Of a DNA stretch of 41,726 nt, positions 32,682 through 39,521 are shown in pieces. The translations under genes and the position numbers were made by a program. The notes below the pieces were generated by a model. The model was not told where the DNA came from. It saw only the letters and a program-made list of their open reading frames with translations, and did no database searches. Location: positions 1 to 41,726 of the forward strand of contig JANYJA010000239.1 in NCBI GenBank assembly GCA_025358575.1, read 5' to 3'. The stretch is from Terriglobia bacterium (GTDB lineage: Bacteria; Acidobacteriota; Terriglobia; Bryobacterales; Bryobacteraceae). Numbering within the stretch: the first letter of the stretch is position 1; each line of letters begins with the position of its first letter.

Positions 32682-33371
32682 ATGATGGCGCGAATCTTGG
32701 TCGGAATATCGCTCACGCTGCTAATTGTAAGTGACGGGTCCGCTGCTCTAACGCCCCGCGAGCGCGTCTCAGACTACCCGGCGCATCTTGAAATCGGACC
32801 TTTCACACTGGGCGCGGAATATCTGGTCCATAGCTTCGGCAATGGACGGCAGATGTACTTCGCCCCTGATTTCCTGGTGGTCGAAGTGGCCGTTTTCCGT
32901 TCGCCCAATGGGCATCAAGATCTGGATATCAGCGACGGGCAATTTTCGTTGCGCATCAACGGAAGGAAGTTTGCCCTTCCCTCTCAATCTGGGGGGCAGG
33001 TTGCGGCTTCGCTCAAGTATTCCAACTGGAATCAGCGACCCAATCTAACGGCTGAAGCGGGCGTGGGCGATACAGGAGTGGTTATCGGGCGTCCGCCGCA
33101 GACGAATCGTTTTCCTGGCGATCCCACGGAGCGGCAATCTCGTTTGCCCCGGGCACCGAAGGCTCCCGACACGCTGCATCCCGCAGGAGAGGCACTGCCT
33201 GAAGCGCGCGCGGAAGATGTAGCCGTCGAGAATGCGTTTCCCAACGGTCCGGTGCGGGGTGACGTCGCCGGATTTCTTTACTTTTCGTATTCAGGTAAGG
33301 CTGAAAAAATTCGAACCGTGGAACTTTTGTATCGGTCCGCTGAAGGCGAAAAAACGATTTCACTAAAATAA
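32682..33371 (+). CDS. Exported protein of unknown function
   Basis: A 229-residue protein from ATG 32682 (a second ATG follows directly). Signal peptide: ARILVGISLTLLIVSDGSAA. The mature region appears beta-rich (PDFLVVEVAVFRS, FSLRINGRKFAL), then a Pro/Arg/Glu-rich linker (about 125-175), then RGDVAGFLYFSYSGKAEKIRTVELLYRS. This beta-linker-beta form fits a periplasmic scaffold with no visible catalytic residues. I do not recognise the family. No partner gene is evident; lepB is divergent. Confidence 0.7.
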   Translation: MMARILVGISLTLLIVSDGSAALTPRERVSDYPAHLEIGPFTLGAEYLVHSFGNGRQMYFAPDFLVVEVAVFRSPNGHQDLDISDGQFSLRINGRKFALPSQSGGQVAASLKYSNWNQRPNLTAEAGVGDTGVVIGRPPQTNRFPGDPTERQSRLPRAPKAPDTLHPAGEALPEARAEDVAVENAFPNGPVRGDVAGFLYFSYSGKAEKIRTVELLYRSAEGEKTISLK

Positions 33372-33441
33372 TCGCCTCAGTGCTTGCGATTTATATTCCC
33401 AAGTGAGACAATTTGTACGATTCTGCACAACTTAAGTGCAT

Positions 33442-33741
33442 ATGTCTCTTTCTAATCAATATGCGAAGTGGTCGGGCGACGAACTTCGCCGCGCTGAACG
33501 GATAGCGGATCAATTTCTTTCGAATCACAATCAGGAAATTTACCGAAGCTTCAATGCTCAGCTGCTGGCAGCGGCCGAGTTGCTGCACCGTCTGCGCGCG
33601 GACGGCGCGTCTTTAGAAGAGCGGCTCGATTGCTTCGCGCGAATTGCCGAAATCTCCGGCGTCATGCAGTCCGATGCCTATGCGTTATTTGAGCTGGCTT
33701 CCGAGCCGGGTGTGGCCCGCTTACTCGCGAGCGCCTTGTAG
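33442..33741 (+). CDS. Small helical protein of unknown function
   Basis: A 99-residue protein from ATG 33442; a GTG two codons before is possible. The sequence is all helix: DELRRAERIADQFLSNHNQEIYRSFNAQLLAAAELLHRLRADGAS, then CFARIAEISGVMQSDAYALFELA. No Cys pair, no signal peptide. Codon use resembles its neighbours, and the final 21 bases overlap the end of fabD, convergent. It could be a small regulator, but nothing shows it. Confidence 0.55.
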   Translation: MSLSNQYAKWSGDELRRAERIADQFLSNHNQEIYRSFNAQLLAAAELLHRLRADGASLEERLDCFARIAEISGVMQSDAYALFELASEPGVARLLASAL

Positions 33742-34656
33742 TATCTTTTCCACATCCGCCGCTTCACCGAATGTGATGCCTTGTGTGCCAGGCAGAATAT
33801 TCTTCAGCAGACCTACTAGAACTTTTCCAGCTCCCACTTCGAACCATCGGTCCACGCCCTTTAGCGCGAGGTGCTGAATGGAATCGGTCCAACGAACGGG
33901 ATTCGGAATCTGCTGGAACAACCCTTCGCGTGCGTCAACGCCCAGCAGTACTTCGCGGGCTTGCCAGTTATTCACGAGCGGAACTTTTAAATTCTGGAAT
34001 GCCGTCGCATCGAGCAGCGGTCGCAGACGCGCTTGCGCGGGCTTCATTAACTCGCAGTGAAACGGTGCGCTGACCGGGAGCGGCACAACCTTTTTAGCAC
34101 CGGCGGATTTAGCGAGGTCCATGGCGCGCTGCACGGCGCTCGCTTCGCCAGCGATAACGATCTGATCGGGGGAGTTGTAATTGGCGGCACTGACCACCGC
34201 GCCCCGCGATGCTTCGCGCAACACGCGCTCAAGTTGATCGAGAGGCATTTTCAACAGAGCGGCCATTGCCCCCGCCCCGGGAACCGCCGCGTCCTGCATA
34301 AATTTGCCGCGCTGGCGAACCAGGCGCACGGCGTCAGAAAAATCAAGTGAGCCAGCCGCGACCAGCGCCGAATATTCGCCGAGACTATGCCCGGCGACGT
34401 AATCGGGGATGACCCCGTGTTGCTGCAAAACCGCCAGTGCCGCTATGGAAACGGTCAACAGCGCGGGCTGCGTATTCTCGGTGAGTTTGAGATCCTCTTC
34501 AGGGCCTTCGAAACAGAGTTTGGAAATCGGAAAGCCTAGAGCATCGTCGGCCTGGTCGAAAACAGCTCGCGCGGCGGGGAAGTTTTCGGCCAAAGACTTA
34601 CCCATCCCCGCGAATTGCGAGCCTTGGCCTGGAAATAAAAATACGGTCGCGGCCAT
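33721..34656 (-). CDS. fabD: Malonyl-CoA:ACP transacylase
   Basis: A 311-residue protein with all FabD motifs: FPGQGSQ (8-14), nucleophile Ser91 in GHSLGEYSAL, Arg in VRLVRQRGKFM and catalytic His200 in VSAPFHCELM. It transfers malonyl groups from CoA to acyl carrier protein for fatty acid synthesis in the cytoplasm. The usual neighbours (fabH, fabG, acpP) are absent. It starts seven bases after the rnj stop, so the two are one operon. Confidence 0.95.
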   Translation of the reverse strand: MAATVFLFPGQGSQFAGMGKSLAENFPAARAVFDQADDALGFPISKLCFEGPEEDLKLTENTQPALLTVSIAALAVLQQHGVIPDYVAGHSLGEYSALVAAGSLDFSDAVRLVRQRGKFMQDAAVPGAGAMAALLKMPLDQLERVLREASRGAVVSAANYNSPDQIVIAGEASAVQRAMDLAKSAGAKKVVPLPVSAPFHCELMKPAQARLRPLLDATAFQNLKVPLVNNWQAREVLLGVDAREGLFQQIPNPVRWTDSIQHLALKGVDRWFEVGAGKVLVGLLKNILPGTQGITFGEAADVEKILQGARE

Positions 34657-34663
34657 CGAGCTT

Positions 34664-36331
34664 CTAAATCTCCATGATCACCGGCATGATCAACGGGCGG
34701 CGTTGAGTCTGCTTCGAAATGTACCGCTTCAGATCGGATCGCACCTTTTCTTTCATCACGCCCCAGTCGGTTTTCTCTTCGACGGAGGAATTTTCGAGCG
34801 TCTTCGCGACGATGAGGCGCGCGGCCTGCATCATCTCCGATTTCTCGTCGCTGGCGAAACCGCGGCTGACGATTTCCGGCGTGCCTTCCACTTTCCCAGT
34901 GTGTTTGTTGATCGCGATGATAGTCAGGACAATGCCATCTTCGGAGAGATGGCGGCGATCCCGGATCACTGTATCACCCACCACTTCATCAATCACGCCA
35001 GAATCGATGCAGACCCGTCCCACGGTGACTCGTCCGGCCTTGCGCGCACCGCGATTATCGATCTCCAGGCGATCGCCAGTTTCGAGCACGAACGATTCTT
35101 CCAGGCCCAGGTTGCGCAAATGCTCGGCCAGCCGCGCGTGTTTCGCAAGCTGCCGATACTCCCCATGCACCGGAACGAAATAGCGGGGGCGCACGAGATT
35201 TAACACCAGCCGCAGCTCTTCGATGCTGCCGTGGCCGGATACGTGCAGCGGGGGATTCATCGCCCCGTAGAGCACATCCGCGCCGCGCCGCGAGAGATGG
35301 TCGATCATGCGGAAAATCGGCTTTTCATTACCCGGAATGATTCGGGCGCTGAGAATTACGGTGTCGCCCTTCTCGGCGGTGATGTTCTTGTGATTGTCGA
35401 CAGAGACGCGCGAGAGCGCCGACATCGGTTCGCCCTGAGTTCCCGAAATCAGCACGGTAACTTTATTCGGCGGAGTATCCATCACGTCCTGCGGGCGAAT
35501 GAGAATGCCGTCGGGGATCTGAAGGAAGCCGTGATTGTGGGCGATCTCGGTGACCGCCGTCATGCTGCGACCGACAATGGCGACCTTGCGTCCGAAGTCC
35601 TGCGACAAATCGAGAATTAACTGCAGACGGTGGATGGAAGAACTGAAGCAAGACACGAGCAAGCGCCGCTCGGCCCGATTGAACGCGTCTTCCAGACGCG
35701 GCCGCACGGCGCGCTCCGAATCGGAATAGCCGGCGCGATCCGAGTTGGTCGAATCCGACATCAGCAGCAGAACGCCCCGCTTGCCGTATTCGGCGAGCGT
35801 ATGAAGATCGAACAGTTCGTTATCGGTGGGAGTTGGGTCCACTTTGAAATCGCCGGTGTGGATGACGACTCCGAGAGGAGTGGTGATGGCGACCGCGACG
35901 GCGCTCACGATGGAGTGCGTCACGTGAATAAACTCAATCTTGAACGGGCCGATTTCAATTATCTGTTTCGGCTTTATAGGACGAAGGTCGACTTCTTCAT
36001 CGAGCTCGTACTCATCCAGGCGGCGTTCGACCAGAGCCAGCGTGAATGCGGTTCCATATACCGGGACGTTCAACTCGCCCAGGAAAAAGGCCACCGAACC
36101 AATGTGGTCTTCGTGGCCATGAGTCAGCAGCAACGCGCGCACACAAGCGCGATTTTCCTTCAGGTAGGTTAGGTCTGGGGTAACGAAATCGACTCCGAGC
36201 AGTTCCGCTTCGGGGAACATCATGCCGCTATCGATGACGACGATATCGTCGCCGTAGCGCAGGCACATCATGTTCATTCCAAACTCTCCGAGGCCGCCGA
36301 GCGGAATGAGCTGGATCTTCTTATCAGTCAT
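34664..36331 (-). CDS. rnj: Ribonuclease J
   Basis: A 555-residue metallo-beta-lactamase/beta-CASP enzyme, the expected length. Motifs: LGGLGEFGMNM start, zinc motif HGHEDH (71-76), HVTHS, HTGDFKVD, the beta-CASP segment SDSTNSDRAGYS, LISGTQGEPMSALSR and HVSGHGSIEEL, VPVHGEYRQL. The C-terminal domain ends in IMEI. It is a 5'-3' exonuclease and endonuclease in mRNA decay and rRNA maturation. The start has no crisp ribosome binding site. Shared transcript with fabD. Confidence 0.95.
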   Translation of the reverse strand: MTDKKIQLIPLGGLGEFGMNMMCLRYGDDIVVIDSGMMFPEAELLGVDFVTPDLTYLKENRACVRALLLTHGHEDHIGSVAFFLGELNVPVYGTAFTLALVERRLDEYELDEEVDLRPIKPKQIIEIGPFKIEFIHVTHSIVSAVAVAITTPLGVVIHTGDFKVDPTPTDNELFDLHTLAEYGKRGVLLLMSDSTNSDRAGYSDSERAVRPRLEDAFNRAERRLLVSCFSSSIHRLQLILDLSQDFGRKVAIVGRSMTAVTEIAHNHGFLQIPDGILIRPQDVMDTPPNKVTVLISGTQGEPMSALSRVSVDNHKNITAEKGDTVILSARIIPGNEKPIFRMIDHLSRRGADVLYGAMNPPLHVSGHGSIEELRLVLNLVRPRYFVPVHGEYRQLAKHARLAEHLRNLGLEESFVLETGDRLEIDNRGARKAGRVTVGRVCIDSGVIDEVVGDTVIRDRRHLSEDGIVLTIIAINKHTGKVEGTPEIVSRGFASDEKSEMMQAARLIVAKTLENSSVEEKTDWGVMKEKVRSDLKRYISKQTQRRPLIMPVIMEI

Positions 36332-36365
36332 GTATTTGTCTTAGTTAAAGATACCAGCTACGGGG

Positions 36366-38186
36366 TTATCGATAGCCCGCGGCTTGAAGCTCGAACAGCT
36401 CAGCGTAGCGTCCGCCTAGCGCGACCAAGCTGCGATGGCTGCCCTGCTCCTGAATTTTTCCGTCCGCGAGAACCAGAATTCGGTCGGCCATGCGGACGGT
36501 CGAGAAGCGATGCGAGATGAGCACGGACATGCGGTCGCGAGTCAAGTCGGCAAATCGCTGAAACACTTCGAACTCGGCGCGGGCATCGAGAGTTGCAGTG
36601 GGCTCGTCGAGGATTAGAAGCTGCGCGTCGCGCATATAAGCACGGGCCAGCGCGATCTTCTGCCATTCGCCGCCGGATAGATCGACGCCGCCTTCGAACC
36701 GGCGTCCAATGACCTGATCGAACTTGGCGGGAAGGCGGGCGATCAACTCGTCCGCCAGTGATTTGCGGGCAGCGCGGTCCAAGCGGCTTTGTTGGTTCAT
36801 CTCTTCGACCTTGCCGAAGCCGATGTTCTCGCGAATCAGCAAGTCATAGCGCATATAGTCCTGGAAAATCACGCCGATTTCGCGGCGCAGATCGTCGATG
36901 GAGTAATCTCGGAGATCGTTGCCATCAAGGAGAATGCGGCCGGAGGTGGGGTCGTAAAGTCGCGCGAGAAGTTTGACGAGCGTCGTCTTTCCAGCGCCAT
37001 TTTCGCCGATCAGCGCGATCTTCTCGTGCGGTTCCAGGTGAAAGTTGATGTTGTCAATTACCAGGCGAGAACTGCCCTGGTACCCGAAACTCACATTCTG
37101 AAATTCGAACCCAATCCGGATGGGGCGCGGAGCGGGGAGCGAGTTCGGGGTGGTCCGGATGGCTGGCTGCATCTCGAAGAATTCAAACAAGTCTTTGAGG
37201 AAGAGAGCCTGCTCGGAGATATCGGAGAATCCGGACAGGATTTTTTCGATATACATACGTGAACTGGAAAAGGCCCGAGTGAGAAAGGTAAAGTCACCGA
37301 GAGTTAAAACGCGGGCGAGAGTCTGCTGCAAGACCACGGCGTAAGCGCCGTAATAACCGCCAGTAGAAACTAAGTTCAAAAACGAACCCATAGTCGCCTT
37401 CTTGATTGCAAGTGATTTGTTTTCAGCGAAGACGCGGTCAGAGACCCGCCGGTATCGGTCGGCGAGGTAATCGCCAAGGCCGAAAATCTTGATCTCCTTC
37501 GCGCTCTGGTTGCTGGCGCCGAGCATGCGGAGATAGTCCAGCTCGCGGCGTTGCGGGGTCCACTTGTACAGCACCGAATAGGCCAGCGATGTAAAGTGCG
37601 TCTCGCCTAAAAAGGCAGGGATGACGGCCGCGACGAGAAGCGCCATCAGCCAAGGTGAAAAAATGATTAGCCCAGCAGAAAGAGAAAGTAGCGTCACCGT
37701 GTCCTGGCAGATGTTCAGAAGCGACGCAATCAGACCCAAGCGGCCCGTGGTCTGACGCCGGGCACGTTCGAGTTTGTCGTAAAAGACGGGGTCCTCGAAG
37801 GACACCAAATCAAGTTTAGCGGCGTGCTGCATCAGTTGAACGCTTATTCGATTGGTGAATCGGTCGCCCAACAAGCTGTCGCAGAGGGCGTTTGCGCGGC
37901 CCAGAAGGTCGCTCAGAATGGCCAAACTGACTTCGATGGCCACCAAGGTCCAAATGTGGCGCAAATCTCCGTGGCGGGCGGTAATCCAGCCGACCACGGA
38001 ATCGATGATGAGGCGGGCGATCCAGAGAGTAGCGAGCGGGATAAGAGCCCGGACTAACCGCAGCGCAACGCTGGAGAGAATGAGCGGAGGGCTGGTCTGC
38101 CAAACCATGCGCAGTAGCGGCCGGATATTGCGAAGAGAGGCCAGCCGCGAACGCCAATCAGTCTGGCCAGCGGGTCGCTTGGGCAT
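36366..38186 (-). CDS. ABC exporter (fused membrane and ATPase domains)
   Basis: A 606-residue half-transporter. ATG 38186 is chosen; the frame opens further to TTG 38222, but that falls close to a terminator hairpin. Residues about 35-330 hold six membrane helices of the exporter fold. The ATPase has Walker A GENGAGKTTL (about 394), signature LSGGEWQKIAL (about 502), Walker B LLILDEPTATLD (about 520) and the switch His in LISHRFSTVR. It likely pumps lipids, peptides or drugs; the substrate is not shown. No ribosome binding site is visible, and a small hairpin (38196-38209) covers the region before ATG. Confidence 0.9.
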   Translation of the reverse strand: MPKRPAGQTDWRSRLASLRNIRPLLRMVWQTSPPLILSSVALRLVRALIPLATLWIARLIIDSVVGWITARHGDLRHIWTLVAIEVSLAILSDLLGRANALCDSLLGDRFTNRISVQLMQHAAKLDLVSFEDPVFYDKLERARRQTTGRLGLIASLLNICQDTVTLLSLSAGLIIFSPWLMALLVAAVIPAFLGETHFTSLAYSVLYKWTPQRRELDYLRMLGASNQSAKEIKIFGLGDYLADRYRRVSDRVFAENKSLAIKKATMGSFLNLVSTGGYYGAYAVVLQQTLARVLTLGDFTFLTRAFSSSRMYIEKILSGFSDISEQALFLKDLFEFFEMQPAIRTTPNSLPAPRPIRIGFEFQNVSFGYQGSSRLVIDNINFHLEPHEKIALIGENGAGKTTLVKLLARLYDPTSGRILLDGNDLRDYSIDDLRREIGVIFQDYMRYDLLIRENIGFGKVEEMNQQSRLDRAARKSLADELIARLPAKFDQVIGRRFEGGVDLSGGEWQKIALARAYMRDAQLLILDEPTATLDARAEFEVFQRFADLTRDRMSVLISHRFSTVRMADRILVLADGKIQEQGSHRSLVALGGRYAELFELQAAGYR

Positions 38187-38220
38187 GACCGGGTGCACTG
38201 AAACCAGTGTAACGGACCCC

Positions 38221-38255
38221 AAAATAGAAAAGCCCGCCGAATCAGGACGGGCTTT
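38221..38255 (-). terminator. Rho-independent terminator
   Basis: On the minus strand AAAGCCCG pairs with CGGGCTTT (38229-38236 with 38248-38255), and a CC/GG pair lies inside the loop. The hairpin is followed by TTCTATTTT, a U-rich run. In the plus direction no T run follows, so it acts on minus-strand transcripts. It lies 35 bases before the ABC exporter start. Confidence 0.75.
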
Positions 38256-38330
38256 CGCAATCCCCCGGTTACCCGGGCGATGTTTGGGAGAATCATTTTC
38301 AACGGCTTCGCAGTCGCTAAAAACCTAAGT
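38221..38330 (-). ncRNA. Candidate small structured RNA or leader
   Basis: A span of about 110 bases bounded by a good promoter (38337-38366) and a terminator (38221-38255). It contains a nine-pair stem closed by a GUAA tetraloop (38260-38281) with one G-G mismatch. No open frame of note is present. It lies between the DUF6599 gene end (38516) and the ABC exporter start (38186), on the same strand. It may be an independent small RNA or a regulated leader that ends early. I could not match it by eye to 6S RNA, SRP RNA, tmRNA, RNase P or a common riboswitch. The 5' end is inferred from the -10 box. Confidence 0.5.
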
Positions 38331-38336
38331 GATTGG

Positions 38337-38366
38337 ATCTTAGATTTTCCGGGGCACCCCCGTCAA
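38337..38366 (-). promoter_or_regulatory. Strong sigma70-type promoter
   Basis: On the minus strand a -35 TTGACG (38361-38366) is followed by 18 bases and -10 TAAGAT (38337-38342). A T-rich run lies just upstream of the -35. Transcription would start near 38330. No coding start lies within 140 bases downstream, which supports a noncoding or leader transcript. Confidence 0.6.
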
Positions 38367-38391
38367 GCAAAAAAAAGGGGTGAAAAATTGG

Positions 38392-38421
38392 GCGGTAAGC
38401 AGCGGTAAGCAGGGTACTTAC
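38392..38421. repeat. Tandem decamer repeat and overlapping inverted repeat
   Basis: GCGGTAAGCA occurs twice in tandem (38392-38401, 38402-38411). The GGTAAG of the second copy (38404-38409) also pairs with CTTACC (38416-38421) across a seven-base loop. The pair lies 26 bases upstream of the -35 box of the minus-strand promoter, a position suited to an operator. No regulator is known. Confidence 0.5.
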
Positions 38422-38424
38422 CAG

Positions 38425-38441
38425 TTTTCCACATTTCCACA
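38425..38441 (+). promoter_or_regulatory. Two DnaA-box-like TTTCCACA repeats
   Basis: TTTTCCACA (38425-38433) fits the relaxed DnaA consensus TTWTNCACA, and ATTTCCACA follows directly, overlapping by one base (38433-38441). Spacing is 8 bases. No dnaA, dnaN or AT-rich melting region is here, so an origin is unlikely; a local regulatory site is possible. Confidence 0.25.
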
Positions 38442-38515
38442 GATTCCAGGGAAATTGGCAAAAACGCCTTATTTTTCGCTCTTGAATCGTTCTAAAGGCA
38501 ACAAAACTGAGCCGT

Positions 38516-39508
38516 TTACGAATCCGTGAGGTGCAAAGAGATCATGGAATCGCCATCGCCGGTTTCGCCTCCGCGCCGGAAAAGTATGCGAAAACCGCCG
38601 AAAACAAGGCCCGAAACCAGCGAGAATACGATCAGTATCCCAATCAGAATCAGGATGTTAAGGAGAAGACTGCCAGGATTGTCTTTGCGAGCCTTGGGTT
38701 TTTCCCCGACCGTAACCGAAGCCTGATAGCGAACTCCCGACAAGAGCCGCTCCGCCTCATTCGCGTCGGCGGGGCCTGAGACGACGGCCACCAAAGGACC
38801 GCTTCTCTTCGAGATCAGGCCCGGTATTTTGTCAAATTCAGCCAGGCGATCACGCGCAATCGCGGGCGTCGGGTAAGAAAAAAGCACGAGCTTGAGAACG
38901 CCCTTCGGACTATGGAAACCTCCGTACTGACCCTCCGCGCCCATCCGAAATCCGGCGGTGGAAGGAGGGATCGAGGGAGCAAATTTCTTTAAGCTGGCTG
39001 GCCCCAAAATGTAACGTTCCGAGTTGGGAATAAGATTTATGGCGGGGAAGTAGTTAGGCAGCGTGGGAAGAGGCCCGTTTTCAAGCCTGGGCATGGCTCT
39101 TACCAGATTGGCAACTTCTTCCGGGCTAGGACTGTAGCCGTCGAAAATCAGAAAGTAATTACCAATCGCCAGCGCGGTTCCAGACGGATGATCCACCGCG
39201 AAACCGGTTAACTTCGTCATCCGTTCGCCCGCCGGGTGTGAATTACCGGGACGCTGCCAATCAAAAACCGCCAAAGCGCTGGTGGAATCCGGCAATCGAT
39301 AGGCGGTGGCGGTCACGGTTTTGCCGCCATTGGTAAACGTCGCTTGCTCAGATTCCTGGAGGCCGTACTCCGTCCACAGCGTGGCATCGGACAGTGCGAC
39401 TGGATGAACGGAGGATAAGTGATAGGACCCTAGAGAATCCGGGAACAGGGCCGCCGAGCCGGACACCGCGGCTAAGAGCGGAAGCAGCAAACCGATCAGT
39501 AATTTCAT
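38516..39508 (-). CDS. DUF6599 family exported protein with C-terminal membrane anchor
   Basis: A 330-residue protein. ATG 39508 gives the signal peptide KLLIGLLLPLLAAVSGSAA; the longer frame lies over secA. The body reads LFPDSLGSYHLSSVHPVALSD, LWTEYGLQESEQATF, TATAYRLPDSTSALAVFDWQRP, VPNSERYILGPASL and FHSPKGVLKLVLFSYPTP, the pattern of DUF6599 proteins from acidobacteria. A membrane segment near 290-315 (SLLLNILILIGILIVFSLVSGLVFG) and a basic cytoplasmic end follow. Function unknown. It starts 13 bases after the secA stop, so the two are co-transcribed. Confidence 0.82.
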   Translation of the reverse strand: MKLLIGLLLPLLAAVSGSAALFPDSLGSYHLSSVHPVALSDATLWTEYGLQESEQATFTNGGKTVTATAYRLPDSTSALAVFDWQRPGNSHPAGERMTKLTGFAVDHPSGTALAIGNYFLIFDGYSPSPEEVANLVRAMPRLENGPLPTLPNYFPAINLIPNSERYILGPASLKKFAPSIPPSTAGFRMGAEGQYGGFHSPKGVLKLVLFSYPTPAIARDRLAEFDKIPGLISKRSGPLVAVVSGPADANEAERLLSGVRYQASVTVGEKPKARKDNPGSLLLNILILIGILIVFSLVSGLVFGGFRILFRRGGETGDGDSMISLHLTDS

Positions 39509-39521
39509 AGATAGGCGACGG

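Noticed and set aside
38221-38330. 6S RNA, SRP RNA, tmRNA or a common riboswitch
   Set aside because: Length, conserved core segments and hairpin arrangement do not match any of them by eye; left as unassigned.
38425-38441. Replication origin near secA
   Set aside because: Only two DnaA-like boxes, no dnaA/dnaN/gidA and no AT-rich stretch.
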